Below, in pieces: positions 24,660 to 36,900 of a stretch of 64,000 nt of DNA. The stretch comes from Sinonovacula constricta (Eukaryota > Mollusca > Bivalvia > Cardiida > Solecurtidae), in assembly GCA_007844125.1 (NCBI GenBank), contig CM017568.1:10355780-10419779 (forward strand), read 5' to 3'. Positions within the stretch are counted from its first letter, which is position 1. Every line of letters begins with the position of its first letter. The position numbers were made by a program, and so were the translations under genes. Under the pieces are notes generated by a model. The model was not told the origin of the DNA and did no database searches. It saw only the letters and a program-made list of their open reading frames with translations.

Positions 24660-27020
24660 AGAATAGTCAGGATCTGTGGAAACACAAGTATTCGAAACAA
24701 TGTTATGTTTTTAACGACATATAATAATTTTAATAACCAAAACCTATAATAATGTACATGTCTTATTAATTGCTATTTTGTTGAAACATTAGGTTTCATC
24801 CTATCTTTGAAGATGAAGTCATAACATGTATTTTATCGCGTATAGCTACTTTAGTCGCAACGAAAGGCCTACGTAAAAATATAATTACCAATTTCCTTCC
24901 ACTTTTATTTGGTTGAAACATTCCTTGATTGCAAATAATATAAAATAAAACAAAACATTGAACGAATATCCGCGACATTTATAGTGAATCTGGCATTGAA
25001 GAAAATACATCTGTTGCTAAATCTAATTATGCCTTATCTTTGCCAACTTATGTTTCCTGGTAAATGTATCCTTGGTGTAAGAAAATTACACTAACAAACT
25101 AGCGCAGCAATAATATGTGATTTAAATGTCTAATAACATTGCAGGGTTAATGACATGACGTCTTTTGTTTCCATTACTTCTTACTTCGGATCAGTAAAGT
25201 GAATAAGGATCATTTCGGTGTTTTTTTGGTGATATCAAATTAATAAATCTGTATCTTCCTAGCCCCGGCAAAAATATTGAACATACCGGAAACCGAAACA
25301 CAACTTTTTTCTGTTAGTGGAAACTTCGTAGCAAATACATTTATAATTGTATTAATATCCATGGAAAGCACACGCCTTATACTTTTACAGTCGGTACCCA
25401 TACAAATACTCCTATAAAACATTGAGAAGCAGTGAAATAGCTCAAAGCCTACTATTATTTTAGTTCGGCATACTTGCGGTTATGCAATTAAACATAATCA
25501 AAGGGTTTTATAGTTGTTAATACCACAGGTCAACCCGTTCGTTTTGCATCAACTTCTTTAAGATGTTACATTTCACTATACACACACGCGCGTAGTAGCA
25601 GATATGAATATTTATTGGGACAAAAACTCCCAGATAATTAAGTGTACGTTCGGATGCTCTTTTTTCTGTAGTTAAATAGTCTTTCAGCCCAATCTCTACT
25701 GTACAATAACATGTGAGTGCTTGATGCAATTTATTTACGACATGAACATTAAACCGGTGTAGCTTGTGTCGTTTAATACAGTTAAATAATACACTTCTTA
25801 CGTAACCTACTGGATGATTAAGATCAAACATGGTTATGTCACCCACAAAATACAGGTAATAGCACTAAAGCTAATGACGGCACTCAGTCATCAAATTAAG
25901 AAGAGGATCTGCACATTATTTAAGACGATTAAGTTAAATCAGCAATACCTAGGAAGATTATTCAGAGAGTTGATACACTGATTGAATGTGTCCTAGCCTA
26001 AAATCATACATGTATAATTTATTAAATTAACATCGCCAGACATCTCCAAAATATACTTTATGGTTTTTGAAAAAAATAGAAGAACGCATATAATTATGAT
26101 AATTCAATAAACAAACGTAAAATAAAATGTAAACATGTGTAATGGAGGCTTACTGAACTGAAGAGCGCCAATTGTATAACAACAAAAATAATTACATCCC
26201 AGTGTTAGCTCTGCTCAAATCAGAACGGTTGTCAGAAAACAAATTTTTATTCAATGACCGTAAAAACCAAATCTAAATGTAAAAACCAGACACAAATATT
26301 TTATGGTTGTATACTAGCCAAGTTCTAAAACGCTTAATTAAGGTGTTGCTGCTTCAGTAATATGAAACTTTCTTTGAACTTTTATACGTTAATTTGGCGT
26401 AATGAAGCATGACTCGATTCACGAGCTTTGATTTGTCACTCTATGTTAAAAATAAAGTTAAAACAACAGTTGTCTCATGACGTCAACACATAATCTTTAA
26501 AAACTGTTACGTTATTTGATACCCGATTACATAAACGACACTTATGGTGTTTGATTTTTCGGTAGATTTCCTACTTCTCACACTTTAAGAGTGTTACGAG
26601 AAAAAGGAATGTCATTTTACATGCAGTTGTCCAGTCCTATTTAATAAATTAAAACAATTGAAACAAAACATGCAAATTTAAGGATCTACTTAATGTGAAA
26701 ACACCCTCTTAAATGTGGAAACAAGAGTTGTTTTCTTCTAAAACTAAACGATTAATTTTCTGATTATTACAATACAAGTTTGCATTACATTAATAATTTT
26801 AATCAGGTGAATGCAAGTAGTTTTGACAGATGAAAACATATGTAATGATGATCATCATGAAATAATATGTGCATCTTATTTCCTGTTCAACTGGTCATAC
26901 AACTTAAACTTTACTTTTTTGAGGATAAAATAAACATTACACCCTCACCAGTTCCAAGATAAACATGCTAAGTATATATACAATATCCAAATTGCATAAG
27001 AACTAGAACACTGCAAAGCA
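24660..27020. other. AT-rich non-coding stretch, nothing recognised
   Basis: The 109-codon minus frame at 25517-25846 and the 60-codon frame at 25240-25422 have no recognisable domain or second copy. Confidence 0.4.
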
Positions 27021-27554
27021 TACCAAGTTTTATGACCCATTAACCGTATTACTGGTAAAATGCCCAATAATAGTAGTATCAAATATTAAAATAATATTTG
27101 CAGCATTTTGCATTGCCGGCAGGTGGATTCTTGCATCCATCCTCGAGTCTTTATGATAAGTGCATTTGCCAATTATCTAGACGAATGTCACGAAATAAGA
27201 TTTCTAAATTTCATTCTCTGCACTTATGTTAATTTTGGATTTGCCAATTTGCATATTTATTCGCACTTTGCAATGTTGTATTGTTGTATTGTTGCAAGAC
27301 AGTATCAAGTTATAAAAGATACAATTCTTGCAAATGCATTTGTTATCGAAGCATGCGGTTTACTGGTGCCATAAATTCATGTTAGAAGGAAAGCTCAACA
27401 TCCCACTTGTTATTACGAAATGAACTTCTTATCCAAGCCACGCTTCACAAATAGCTAAATTTTAACTAAGAAAACCCAAAACAACTTAACTACTTACTTT
27501 TCAGATGCTTTACATGGCTTCAACATGGTAATCGATTCTGAGGTCTATTTTTGC

Positions 27555-27700
27555 TCTTTTTGTTAAATGACTCATCACAAATTAGTTTTTAATTTTACGT
27601 TTGGCTTGCATGTGAATACCTCTGGCCTGTGCCTTTCCAAATGTTCCTATATGTTGCAATGCTCATAGGACTTCGTCATATATTATTATTTATTGATTTT
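27555..27700 (-). mobile_element. Family A element, truncated minus copy
   Basis: Left half of family A in reverse: GTTAAATGACTCATCACAA, TTGGCTTGCATGTGAATACC, TATGTTGCAATGCTCATAGG. The core and right half are absent. It lies inside duplicon copy I and has no counterpart at the same place in copies II and III, so it inserted after the duplication. Confidence 0.75.
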
Positions 27701-27899
27701 GAAATAAAGGTCATGTAAAGCGATATGTTGTACGATTGTTTGCCGTCTAACAATGTTTTAAACAGGCTTATTTTAGCTTAGGAGGCGTTTACGAAGGAAT
27801 AATGCACTAATAGCCAATAATAAGAGTATGATGTTGTTAGATTATTATACATTTCTGATGCAATGACTTCTCGAACGATGACGTTTCTTTCTTCCTAAC

Positions 27900-28110
27900 A
27901 GGGATTAATCTTAAATAGATTCACCGTGACAAAAAATATCCACTAAACTGCGCATCAATCTCATCCCTAAACTCGATGACACCAAACGTACTGACGGTGG
28001 TCTGCAAATCAGCATTCCCAGATAACCATTTAAGCTTCTAAATAATGGTTTACAAATGGGATTGGTTAAGCAGCAGTTGATGCAGCTTTTCCTTCAACGT
28101 ATCAGTAATT
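27900..28110 (-). pseudogene. Exon-like module R, copy I (broken)
   Basis: On the minus strand one frame reads LKEKLHQLLLNQSHL, stop, TII, stop, then SGNADLQTTVSTFGVIEF, RDEIDAQFSGYF. A one-base deletion then shifts the frame before VTVN. The same peptide pattern is seen in copies II and III. Two stops and a frameshift make this copy non-functional. Product not recognised. Confidence 0.45.
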
Positions 28111-28364
28111 TAAACACAGAGACTCTTACATAAAGCATACAAACGTCATACTCTAAAACTATTAATACTTCTTAAATAGGTACACCATTATACTATCAAG
28201 TATTCGACTCATTTTTTCGTATCTGTACAATCAGCATACCAACTTCTTGCATATTTTATGTGTCGCTTGTAAAATGATTAATAAATTCTTTTGCCGACTT
28301 CAAAGCGGCACATGCTTGGTTTCTCTTTTTGTGTAATATCTTGTTATCAAGATTGTAGAGTATA

Positions 28365-28450
28365 TAGAAAGATAGAAACAGAGACAGAGAAAAGACAGAA
28401 ATAGATAGAGAATGAAAGAGAGACAGAGGGGTTGAGAAAGACGAGAGAAA
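28365..28450. repeat. GA-rich imperfect repeat in duplicon copy I
   Basis: Imperfect GAAA/GACA/GAGA units. It occupies the same place between modules R and Q as the long (GA)n of copy II. On the minus strand it reads as a polypyrimidine tract. Confidence 0.85.
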
Positions 28451-28534
28451 GACAATACAACAGCAATATACATTACAGTAATTCATTGTATTTCCCATTA
28501 AATGAAACAGAGTTTCAAGATATATCTTGCTTTT

Positions 28535-28620
28535 ATATTACTCAGTTCTGGCACCAATGTGGCGTGGTGGGTAGATGGCTTCATAATGATATGGTTATTT
28601 AAAATGGGATCATAACGATG
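28535..28620. repeat. Duplicon module Q, copy I
   Basis: GTTCTGGCACCAATGTGGCG, then TGGTGGGTAGATGGCTTCAT. Near matches lie at 34.15, 36.84, 46.57 and 58.34 kb in the same orientation. Function unknown. Confidence 0.7.
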
Positions 28621-31594
28621 TTTTGAGACACGACGTCGTTGAATCAACAAAATGGATATATTGGCATTGATATCTCAGCTTAAAGGAAATTGACGATCAA
28701 TACAAATTGTTGAATATTATATAGTTCAGGCTTAAACTAGTTACGAAACATTCTTGATAGCATTTAATTTAACTGATAATAATGCTTTGTTATTTGCAGT
28801 AATATGTTACATATACCCTGAAATCAAAAGTACATTTTTCACATAAGAATATTTTGGAATATTAGCAAAATAAACGGTAAGTTAAAATAAAAAAAACTCT
28901 GATTTTTTTCTTTTAGAGTTCTTGTGTGTTCTTCAGTAATGGAAATATGTCTCTGTGTGAACGCATACCATATTGTGTTATAATGATGGACCTTATATAT
29001 TTTGCTTAAAATGTATATCTTGTGTTTCCTGCAATAGGACCATTTGTTACCTCAGAGGTAACTCTAAAATTTTACTTTATCAGCGACTAACAATAGTCAC
29101 TCAAAATTGAAATAGTTCAAAGGTTTTATCGTCCCAACAACGCTCTTCTAACTTTCCTGAGGCCGAGTGTTTGTTTGAAGCGAACATATTGCTACCTTCG
29201 ATGTTACATTTCACGAAAACCTAGCCATGGTACACACACGTTCTCCACATTATAATGACACTAAGCCATAGAATTATCATTAAAATGGCAAGAAAACAAC
29301 GGTAAACCCAAATAAACCACACATAACGTAGTTTTTAAAGGAGTTAATTGCATATTGCATACAGTAATTGAGTTTTATTACGACAACGGTACTAAAGCAC
29401 TTCACACATGACTTGATTAAGGTAAAATTGATTTTGGTCAGTATTGTGGAGAAAACATGTACTGATTTTTATCTACAAAACACAAATACAACACATTTGT
29501 TTTTATTTGCATGGTTATACTGTTTATATAAGTACTAAGCTATGTGTATATTTACTAACGAAATATAAAAGTGCGTTTTATGATCTAAAGACAACTAAGA
29601 CAGGTAAACATGCAATTTCACAATGATAACTAAATGAGAACCTAAACTTTGAATAAGCAATTACACTTAAGTATAAATTAACACATCATACGTTCGTTTT
29701 ACTAACACATCTTTTAAGATACTTGCAATCAGATCGACATGATCTCGGAAAATTGACAACAGCATGCATGTGTGCGTGCTGCTAACAAAAACACAAGTTA
29801 CTATATTATTGGCATTTGTCTAACAAGCCCGAATTCTATTACAAGCAAAACTATTTCTAGATGGACAGTTAAACTAGAAATTGCATCTGATCTATTCTCT
29901 CGACGTACGAAATTACAATGTTATTCGTTTTTATCAGTCGCTGCACGCAACGTAAAAACTAGCTAAAGGTATGTACACTTTTTGTGTAAGTATATGTATA
30001 TATACAACGACTTGGCTGCCCTTGTGCCTTATGTATAGCGTCTTCAATGCTAGGCGCTGTGCAGTTACTCCGCGTGTTAATATGGTAAAGTGGTTTGGAT
30101 TACGTGCAGTTATCTTATCTCTCGCATTACATAAATATGATTATATAATAAGACAGAAATCTTAAAAAAGAAAGAGACAATAGAAAAATGGAGAGAAAGA
30201 GAGAGAGAGATATTTAACCCTTTGTTGCCATTTAATACCGACAGTAATGATGAGTTTGGAAGAAATTATCACAAACCAAAACCCAGAACAGCTAAGTAAC
30301 ATCTTCCTTGCAAATGTATAAAATAATAAGGTTAATAACTGCGAGTGTCAAATACTCTTCTATTATCTGGATTGAAAAATAATTTAACCATCTACTATTC
30401 TTTTAACTACGTAAAAAGGAACATTATAAAATCATGTTCCTTTAAACACCGTGAACAGTGACTTCAGTGCTGTTTTAATGACTGTTATGTTGTTGTCTTT
30501 TATCCTGGCGCAACACTTGAAGATGTAATGCATTTTCCGAATAGGTTCTAGTCATTCTCTTATGTTAAAGGTAGAAAGTGTGATAATCTATAACATCTAC
30601 AACAGTAAATTGCGTTTTTAAGTGAAAGTCATCTCAGATGCACGGAATATAAGTGTTTTTAAGTTGTTATTAATCAAGCTAAGTGTTTGGCCTTTAGATA
30701 TGAATTTTAACTGATAAAGTATATGTTTTTAATAGATTCAGTCTAATCAGAGGTCGACGCCCATCTTAATTGGTCAAACAGCCGTATGCTATACCATATT
30801 TATGGCAGTAATGTGCTAACTAATAATAAATAAATTGTTTACGGTTTGTGTTATGTTTCAGTGAGAAATAACAAAGTAGATGTTGAACTTCTTTCAACAT
30901 ATAACTTGGTGAAGCTATGTACGGACTAATATTTCGATTGTAATTATGTTTTTACTTTAAACAAAAAATTTACTGTAAAAATATTGCAAAATATCAATAC
31001 TTCAAACAAAGACCCATCAAATTGGGATAAGTTAATTGTTGTATTCGTTTGCCTATTTGTAACCTCATGGCTCGAACATTGACACTACTGATTGTAGCCA
31101 TAAAACAGTTCGCTAATGGTAACCAATTATGCCAGTAAAATAAGCATACAAATTTACTTAGATTAAAAGGCTATGCATGAGCTTTTTCTATATTATTGTT
31201 TAGTAATAAACCCGTTGCTTTTACAGAGATACATAATATTATTGTGCAAATATTTAAATCTCACATAAAGGACAAAAACACTGACAGTTAAATACAATAA
31301 CACCCTAATTTGCAATGAAAGACTCGAACTCCAGTCATTCGATGAGTATTTTAAGATAATGAATTACGTTATTTGCAAAAGGCAAAAATAGTAACTTATT
31401 ATACTGTTTTCCCTTAATTGTTTTTTTTACTAAACGGTCATTATCCGCAGTTTGAAAATAAGGTGGAACAAACACCAATATTTTATATTCCTTAAGTGAA
31501 ATAGACTTCAATGCTTTAATCAAACATGATCAACGAATAGATAATACCGATTAAACACATAGGATTGTATTTTACAATCTCAACCTCAGAGTTA

Positions 31595-31803
31595 TAAATA
31601 AGAATATATGGCAAAGTTCTATGAGCATTGCAACATATACCGAATTCCGAAAAGGCACAGAACAAAGGCATTTCACATGCAAGCCAAGCGAAAAGTAAGA
31701 ACAAATTTGTGATGAGTCATTTCACGAAAAGAGCAAACCCGACAGTTATCGCCTTGGAACGGTCAGTCGGCAATATGGACCGACTGAGGTGCTTAAACCC
31801 TTA
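31595..31803 (+). mobile_element. Family A element, 3'-truncated plus copy between duplicons I and II
   Basis: Closest relative of the copy at 106: AATAAGAATATAT, GAGCATTGCAACATATACC, AGGCACAGAACAAAGGCAT, the intact hairpin CAGTCGG-CAATATGGA-CCGACTG and GGTGCTTAAACCC. It ends where duplicon copy II begins. The 72-codon frame (MQHIPNSEKAQNKG) parallels MQHIPNSEKALNQG at 137 and is only translated repeat. Confidence 0.9.
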
Positions 31804-32149
31804 CAATGTCAAAGCCGCTTTAAACCTAGGAGACTGCAGAACATAATCGGTTTTATGGTGTTCTTACATTGATTATAGTATTGATGTAATTTCTGATCAA
31901 ATATAATGACACTATCAAATACCAAGATGATATTTGCAACAGTTTTCTGATACCGGCTGGTGGATTGTTACATTCATTCTCTAGTCTGCACAATATTGAC
32001 CAGTTAAGTGCATTTGGCAGTTATCTAGACTAATGGCACACAATAAGATTTCTGGATCTCATACACCGCACTTATGTTAATTTTGGATTTGCCAATTTGC
32101 ATATTTAGTCGCACTTGGTTTGGTGAATAATTGCAAAATATTATGGACG

Positions 32150-32440
32150 CATAAACTTTACAACCCTTAAAATGCATCTGTTCTCGAAACTTAAAGGTAG
32201 TATACAAGAGTTTGGACATTTTGTTCTCGATGCAACCAAATAAATTATTGTTCCCAGAAAAGGTCTAGAAATGATGTTTATTAATGCCCAACATCCAGTC
32301 TCGAACAACATCCGACTTGTCATAACAACAGTGTATTTCCTATCCAAGCCTCGCTGTACTGATAGGTATTTAAACTTTAAACCCCCAAAAAGACATGACC
32401 TCTTTGTTTTAAAATCGTGATACATGGTCAACCACGTCAT
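32150..32440. repeat. Duplicon module S, copy II
   Basis: AGGTAGTATACAAGAGTTTG, GCAACCAAATAAATTATTG and ATGATGTTTATTAATGCCC match copy III (35995-36110) and the outlying copy at 44.15 kb. On the minus strand copy III and the 44-kb copy carry CAG|GTAA at the same place, resembling a splice junction, but here it reads TGGGAA. The 100-codon minus frame at 32141-32443 covers this module and is not conserved as an open frame in the other copies. Confidence 0.6.
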
Positions 32441-32779
32441 CAACTCTAACTTCGATATAGATTTTAGCTGATATCATCATCTGGCTTATTTAAAAATGTA
32501 ATAAATAATGGATTTCTAACGCGATATATGTCACGATCTGTACCTGTTACAATAAAGGCAATTCCCAATAACAGGGATAAAGTGTTGTTACATATACATA
32601 AGGTGTAGGCAAACCGTCGGATACCATGTTAAATGACTGTTACGTATTTTAATTGCACCACAAAAAAGTTTAAATTATATGGTGTGCATAATTCTAGAAA
32701 GAAAGATGGTGGAGAGTTTGTAATGGAATTATACTTTTCTGATACAATTAATACTTGAACAAAGATTTTTTTTTGACAG

Positions 32780-32990
32780 GGTTAGCTTTAAGCATATTCA
32801 ATGTGACGAAAAAGGTTCCACTTAACGGCACATCACTAGCATCCATATGCTCGATGATGCCAAATGTTTTGACGATAATCTTCAAATAACTATTTCCAGA
32901 TTGAATCTTTTAAAACTTTTAAATAATGGTTTACGAATGTGGGTGGCTTAGCAGCAGTCGACACGGTTTTTCTTCAACTAGTCATTTATT
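32780..32990 (-). pseudogene. Exon-like module R, copy II (broken)
   Basis: Minus-strand reading shows a one-base frameshift and stops early on, then an open stretch GNSYLKIIVKTFGIIEHMD, ASDVPLSGTFFVTLN. It parallels copy III (IVKKFGVIEHSDESDV, QLRGSFLVTLN). The start resembles a splice acceptor, GACTAG|TTGAAG. Product not recognised. Confidence 0.45.
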
Positions 32991-33714
32991 TTAACACAAA
33001 GACTCATGCATTTGACATATATACGTTATTCAGTTTTTATGTTTTGCTTGTGTCTCTAAAACTAGTATAACATTTTAAAGTAGATTCCAATATCAAGTAT
33101 TTGACTTATCTTTTTATTATCAACCTGTGAATATCCATCATCAAGTGTAAGACAAAAAGAACTCTTTATAATCTAGAACTTGAACAAAAACGTGTTATTG
33201 TGAAGTATTTTGTCTTTTCCTGTAGCTAACATTTGATTTAGGTACTTTATTTCCATATTCTAATGCAATCCAGTACCCACACCATTTGAAGATTTGTCTC
33301 TGATTCAATGTGTTCTATCTTCGACAATTTAGTTGATAGGGAATCTGTTCTAATAGAGCAATCCTACTCCCCTCGCCTGAATTCAAAGTGGATTTCATCG
33401 TTTTAAATAATGGCACTACTTTCCTATTTTTTGACTAAGTATACGTCATTGTTGATACTCCTTTTAGTTATCGCTTTTTCATCAGTCCAGTTTTCTATAT
33501 TTTTTGTGTACCTTCTTATATCGGCTTTTTTATCTAGCATTTACACTGCATCCGTTTATTTCTGCCTCGTCCAGTAACTTACATAAATTTATGTTATGTT
33601 CTTTTTGTCAAATTACTAATGCGATATTGTAAGGTAATTTAAAGAGCAAACGATTAGTAATATATGCACATACACACACGCACGCACCCGAACATACCCA
33701 CACATGAGTGTATA

Positions 33715-33718
33715 GAAT

Positions 33719-33768
<50 letters not shown>

Positions 33769-33777
33769 AAGAAAGAA

Positions 33778-33818
<41 letters not shown>

Positions 33819-34045
33819 GACAGAGACAGACAAATAGACAAAGAAACAGACAGAGTAACAGACGGGCAGAGGTACAGAAAAACAGAGGCAGCGACAAACA
33901 GAGACAAACAGAGACAGAGAAAGAGACAGGTATACAGAGACAGACAGACATATTCACACAGAGAGACCGAGAAAGATCAACGAGAAATAATTAAAAAGAT
34001 GGACAGAGAAAAAAGTACGGAAAGAGAACTAAGAAGGAGGTAAAG
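33715..34045. repeat. (GA)n microsatellite with long degenerate tail
   Basis: Pure (GA)n at about 33721-33763, (GAAA)n, a second (GA)n, then degenerate GACA/GAGAC units to 34045. The overlapping frames of 99-113 codons on both strands (Ser/Leu-rich or Arg/Glu-rich) are translations of this repeat. Confidence 0.96.
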
Positions 34046-34124
34046 AATACAACAATAATCCATATAAACAGAAATTCTTTGTCTTGCCCGATACATCAAA
34101 CCGAGCTTCCAGATATATTTTGCC

Positions 34125-34205
34125 TTCGTATTGATTACACTGTTCTGGCACCAATGTGTTGTGGTGGGTTGATGGTTTCATAGTTTTATAGTTATTTTAA
34201 ATAGA
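34125..34205. repeat. Duplicon module Q, copy II
   Basis: TTCGTATTGATTACACTG, then TTCTGGCACCAATGTGTTG; closest to copy III at 36815. Confidence 0.7.
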
Positions 34206-36304
34206 CCTCGACGCCGTTAGCTAGAGAGGTTGCCAGTCGATCAGTTTTAAAAAAGACAACAACAAATGACACGAGTGTAATAAAATGTATTATAGTTGAA
34301 ATGAGAAACCTAAATACTTGGAAAATCTCTATAACTTCAACGATGTCACAAACTCACATTAATCAGAATTTTATTGACATAATAAAATATGAAACAACAC
34401 TTTGAAATGTTAACACGATAGCCTATGGCGTATACTCTTCATACACATATTGCTAGACCGAACATTTATAATTTGAAGTATAAGTCATTTAAGATATACC
34501 ACCAACTTTTTTAAACCTATCATAAGTCGATGCCCATGTTCATCGTTGAAAAAAGTAATATACATGAGCAGTATTTTATGAAAGACTTTTGCTTATCACT
34601 AATAAATAAAATGTTTAAAGTTTGCGTTATGTTTAACCGATACGTAGTTAAGAAGATATGTAACTGGAATTTCTTACAATAATGCAGTTGGTGAATCTAT
34701 TTTTGAACATAAAACTATAAGTTTAACCAAACGGCCAATCAAATGGGGATTGGCTTTTTGATGTGTTCGGTTGTATATTTGTAACCTCGTGGATCGATAA
34801 TTTTAAGATTACATTACCAGTGGTTTAAACTGACACATTTTCAGGTTATGTTATTTAAAATAGACATATTACCTTCAAATTGGCCGCTTTCTGACAATCC
34901 CTATGTCTGCTTTCCATACAGGTTACATCAAATACTTTCCTATCATAGGTTTGAAGCATTGTTTAGTCACAAAGTAACTGAGCTGTTCCTTATAAACCTG
35001 CGACTAGTTTACTTATGCATGTACCATATCCTAATTTGTAATCCTGGAACAGTCAGCTAATGGTAATCAAGTTTGCTAGTTATTAATGTTTACAAAAAAT
35101 AAGATTCATACAGGACCACTGCTAAATTGGTGTTTGAATTGTTACCCACTGTTCTCCAAAAATACATGGACTTTTGTAAATGTTATATAGCTTAAATGAT
35201 AGTGACAGTTAAACACTAACATTTTAATTTGCAATGATAGAACCACACACTCCAGAAATTCGATGAATATTTTGAGATATTGAATTAAGTTCTTTAGAAG
35301 GAACAATCTAGGCAGAAGTACACACTCGTTTGTATACATTTAAATGATATATTTTTAAATTAAACTATTATTACCTATATTTTGAAACAATGATGTTTTG
35401 CTGCTTGAAAATGAATTGATACAAACACCGAATTTTTAAATTTTCTTCAACTAGACTTCAAAACTTCAACTGAAAACGTTATCGACGACCGTATAATATT
35501 TGACAATGGAATACCGATGCGGTACATTAAATTAAAGTTAACACTCTCGCCCTTGTCAAAATAAATATGCCAAAACAATTACAATCTTTTAGCTTCATTA
35601 AAAACTGCAAAAGCATTACAGGTTTAATGTTTATTTAATTTACCATATAATTGATATAAGGCTCAATAAAGATAATGAGAATAATAAGTATCAAATCTAT
35701 AATTGCAATATTTTTATAAACTGGCCGATCTAAAACGCCAAACCATTGCGAGCAGGTGAATTGTTGCATTCATTCTCGAGCTTACCTGACGTTGCCGAGA
35801 TAAATACATTTGCAAATTATCTAGACGAATGCGAATGACAAGCAGTACGATTTCAAGCTCTCATACTCTGCACTTATCTTAAAATAGTATTTGCCAATTT
35901 GCATACTTATTCGCACCTCGCTATAATTTATTGTTGTAGGATAGTATCAAGTAATAAAGATGCCACCCTTCAGAATGCATTTGTTCTTGAAATTTAAAGG
36001 TGGTTTCCGAGAGTTTAGTCCATCAGTTTTCTCATGCAACCAAATAAATTATTTTACCTGAAAAAAATCAAACAAACTGATGTTTATAAATGCCTTACAT
36101 CCATGTTAAAAATGAAGTCCAGCATCCAACTTGTCATTAAAATGTATTGCCTAACAAAGCCATCTTGAACTGACAGAAATTTTAACTAAGATAAAGAAAC
36201 GACCTGAACCCGCACTTTTTAGATCGTTACATGTGATCATGTGATCAACCGCCTAATAAACTCTGACGCAATCTCTATTTCCGCTGATATCCTCGTCTTA
36301 TTTA

Positions 36305-36793
36305 TTAAAAAAGTAAATAATGGATATTTAAAGCGATATATTCCACCATCTGTAATTCTGAAAAAAATGTTACTCTACTTAACCTATACAAACTGATACC
36401 ACCTTTAACGGCTGTCATGTATATTACTTGCACCACATTCCGTTTTACTGATATAATGTACATAGTTCTAGAAATACAATGGGCAGATAGTTTCTTATGA
36501 ATGTATACATTTCTGATATAATTATTTATCGAAAAGCGATTTTCTATTCTTTTCGACAGGGTTAGGTTTAAATATATATTCAATGTGACAAGAAAGGAAC
36601 CACGTAACTGAACATCACTCTCATCACTATGCTCGATGACACCAAACTTCTTGACGATGGTCTGATAATCAGAATTCCGTGATATAATCTGTTTAGGTGT
36701 TAAAAAGAAATTCAAATGGGGCTGGGTTATCATCAGTTGATACAGTTCTTTATTCAACTTGACATTGATTATGCGTCTGACCCGATAAATCAA
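36305..36793 (-). CDS. Longest open frame: 162 codons, exon-like module R copy III
   Basis: Open from a TTG-type start at 36793 down to 36305. Residues 14 to about 80 coincide with module R: LNKELYQLMITQPHL, then NSDYQTIVKKFGVIEHSD, ESDVQLRGSFLVTLN. Broken copies at 27.9 and 32.8 kb give the same peptide pattern, which is the main reason to think it was once coding. Module similarity begins at GTCAAG|TTGAAT, a possible splice acceptor, so the first 13 or so residues may be intron. Residues beyond 85 (Lys/Ile/Asn-rich) look like AT-rich DNA read through. I do not recognise the family. No signal peptide, membrane segment or zinc motif is evident. It could be an exon of a decayed gene family or a chance frame in a duplicated block. 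Confidence 0.35.
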   Translation of the reverse strand: MIYRVRRIINVKLNKELYQLMITQPHLNFFLTPKQIISRNSDYQTIVKKFGVIEHSDESDVQLRGSFLVTLNIYLNLTLSKRIENRFSINNYIRNVYIHKKLSAHCISRTMYIISVKRNVVQVIYMTAVKGGISLYRLSRVTFFSELQMVEYIALNIHYLLF

Positions 36794-36814
36794 ACACAGT
36801 TTCCATTTAAATTT

Positions 36815-36900
36815 TGCTTTCGTATTGATAACACGGTTTTGGCACCAATGTGCTGTGGTTGGTCAATGGTTTCATAGTACTTTGGTTATTTAATATAGAA
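36815..36900. repeat. Duplicon module Q, copy III
   Basis: TTCGTATTGATAACACGG, TTTTGGCACCAATGTGCTG. It follows module R directly because the GA tract of copies I and II is absent. Confidence 0.7.

Larger units (their letters stand above)
27030..31590. repeat. Tandem duplicon copy I
   Basis: First of three diverged direct copies. Modules in plus order: P (27115-27290), S (27310-27530, partly deleted), family A insertion (27555-27700), R (27900-28110), GA-rich tract (28365-28450), Q (28535-28620), a segment matching copy III near 37160-37520 (28860-29270), U (29430-29960, matching 38215-39440) and V (30590-31530, matching 34490-35530 in copy II). Shared landmarks with copies II and III include TTGCCAATTTGCATATTTA, TAAATAATGGTTTAC and CTGGCACCAATGTG. 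Identity by eye is roughly 65-75% with many indels. Confidence 0.8.
31880..35540. repeat. Tandem duplicon copy II
   Basis: Second direct copy. Modules: P (31955-32130), S (32150-32440), R (32780-32990), (GA)n (33715-34045), Q (34125-34205) and V (34490-35530, for example CGATGCCCATGTTCATC, TTTGTAACCTCGTGG, GTCAGCTAATGGTAATCAA, GACAGTTAAACACTAACA, each with a partner in copy I). The stretch matching 28860-29270 of copy I is missing, so this copy carries a deletion or a rearranged centre. Confidence 0.8.

Noticed and set aside
25517..25846. 109-codon minus frame
   Set aside because: No domain, no second copy and composition equal to its surroundings. Frames of this length are expected a few times in 64 kb of such DNA.
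31310..31335. Inverted B-box-like AGTTCGAGTCT suggesting a tRNA or SINE
   Set aside because: It lies in duplicon module V and the equivalent place in copy II (35235) lacks it. No A box is present.
33608..34043. Ser/Leu-rich and Arg/Glu-rich frames of 99-113 codons
   Set aside because: Direct translation of the (GA)n tract on either strand.
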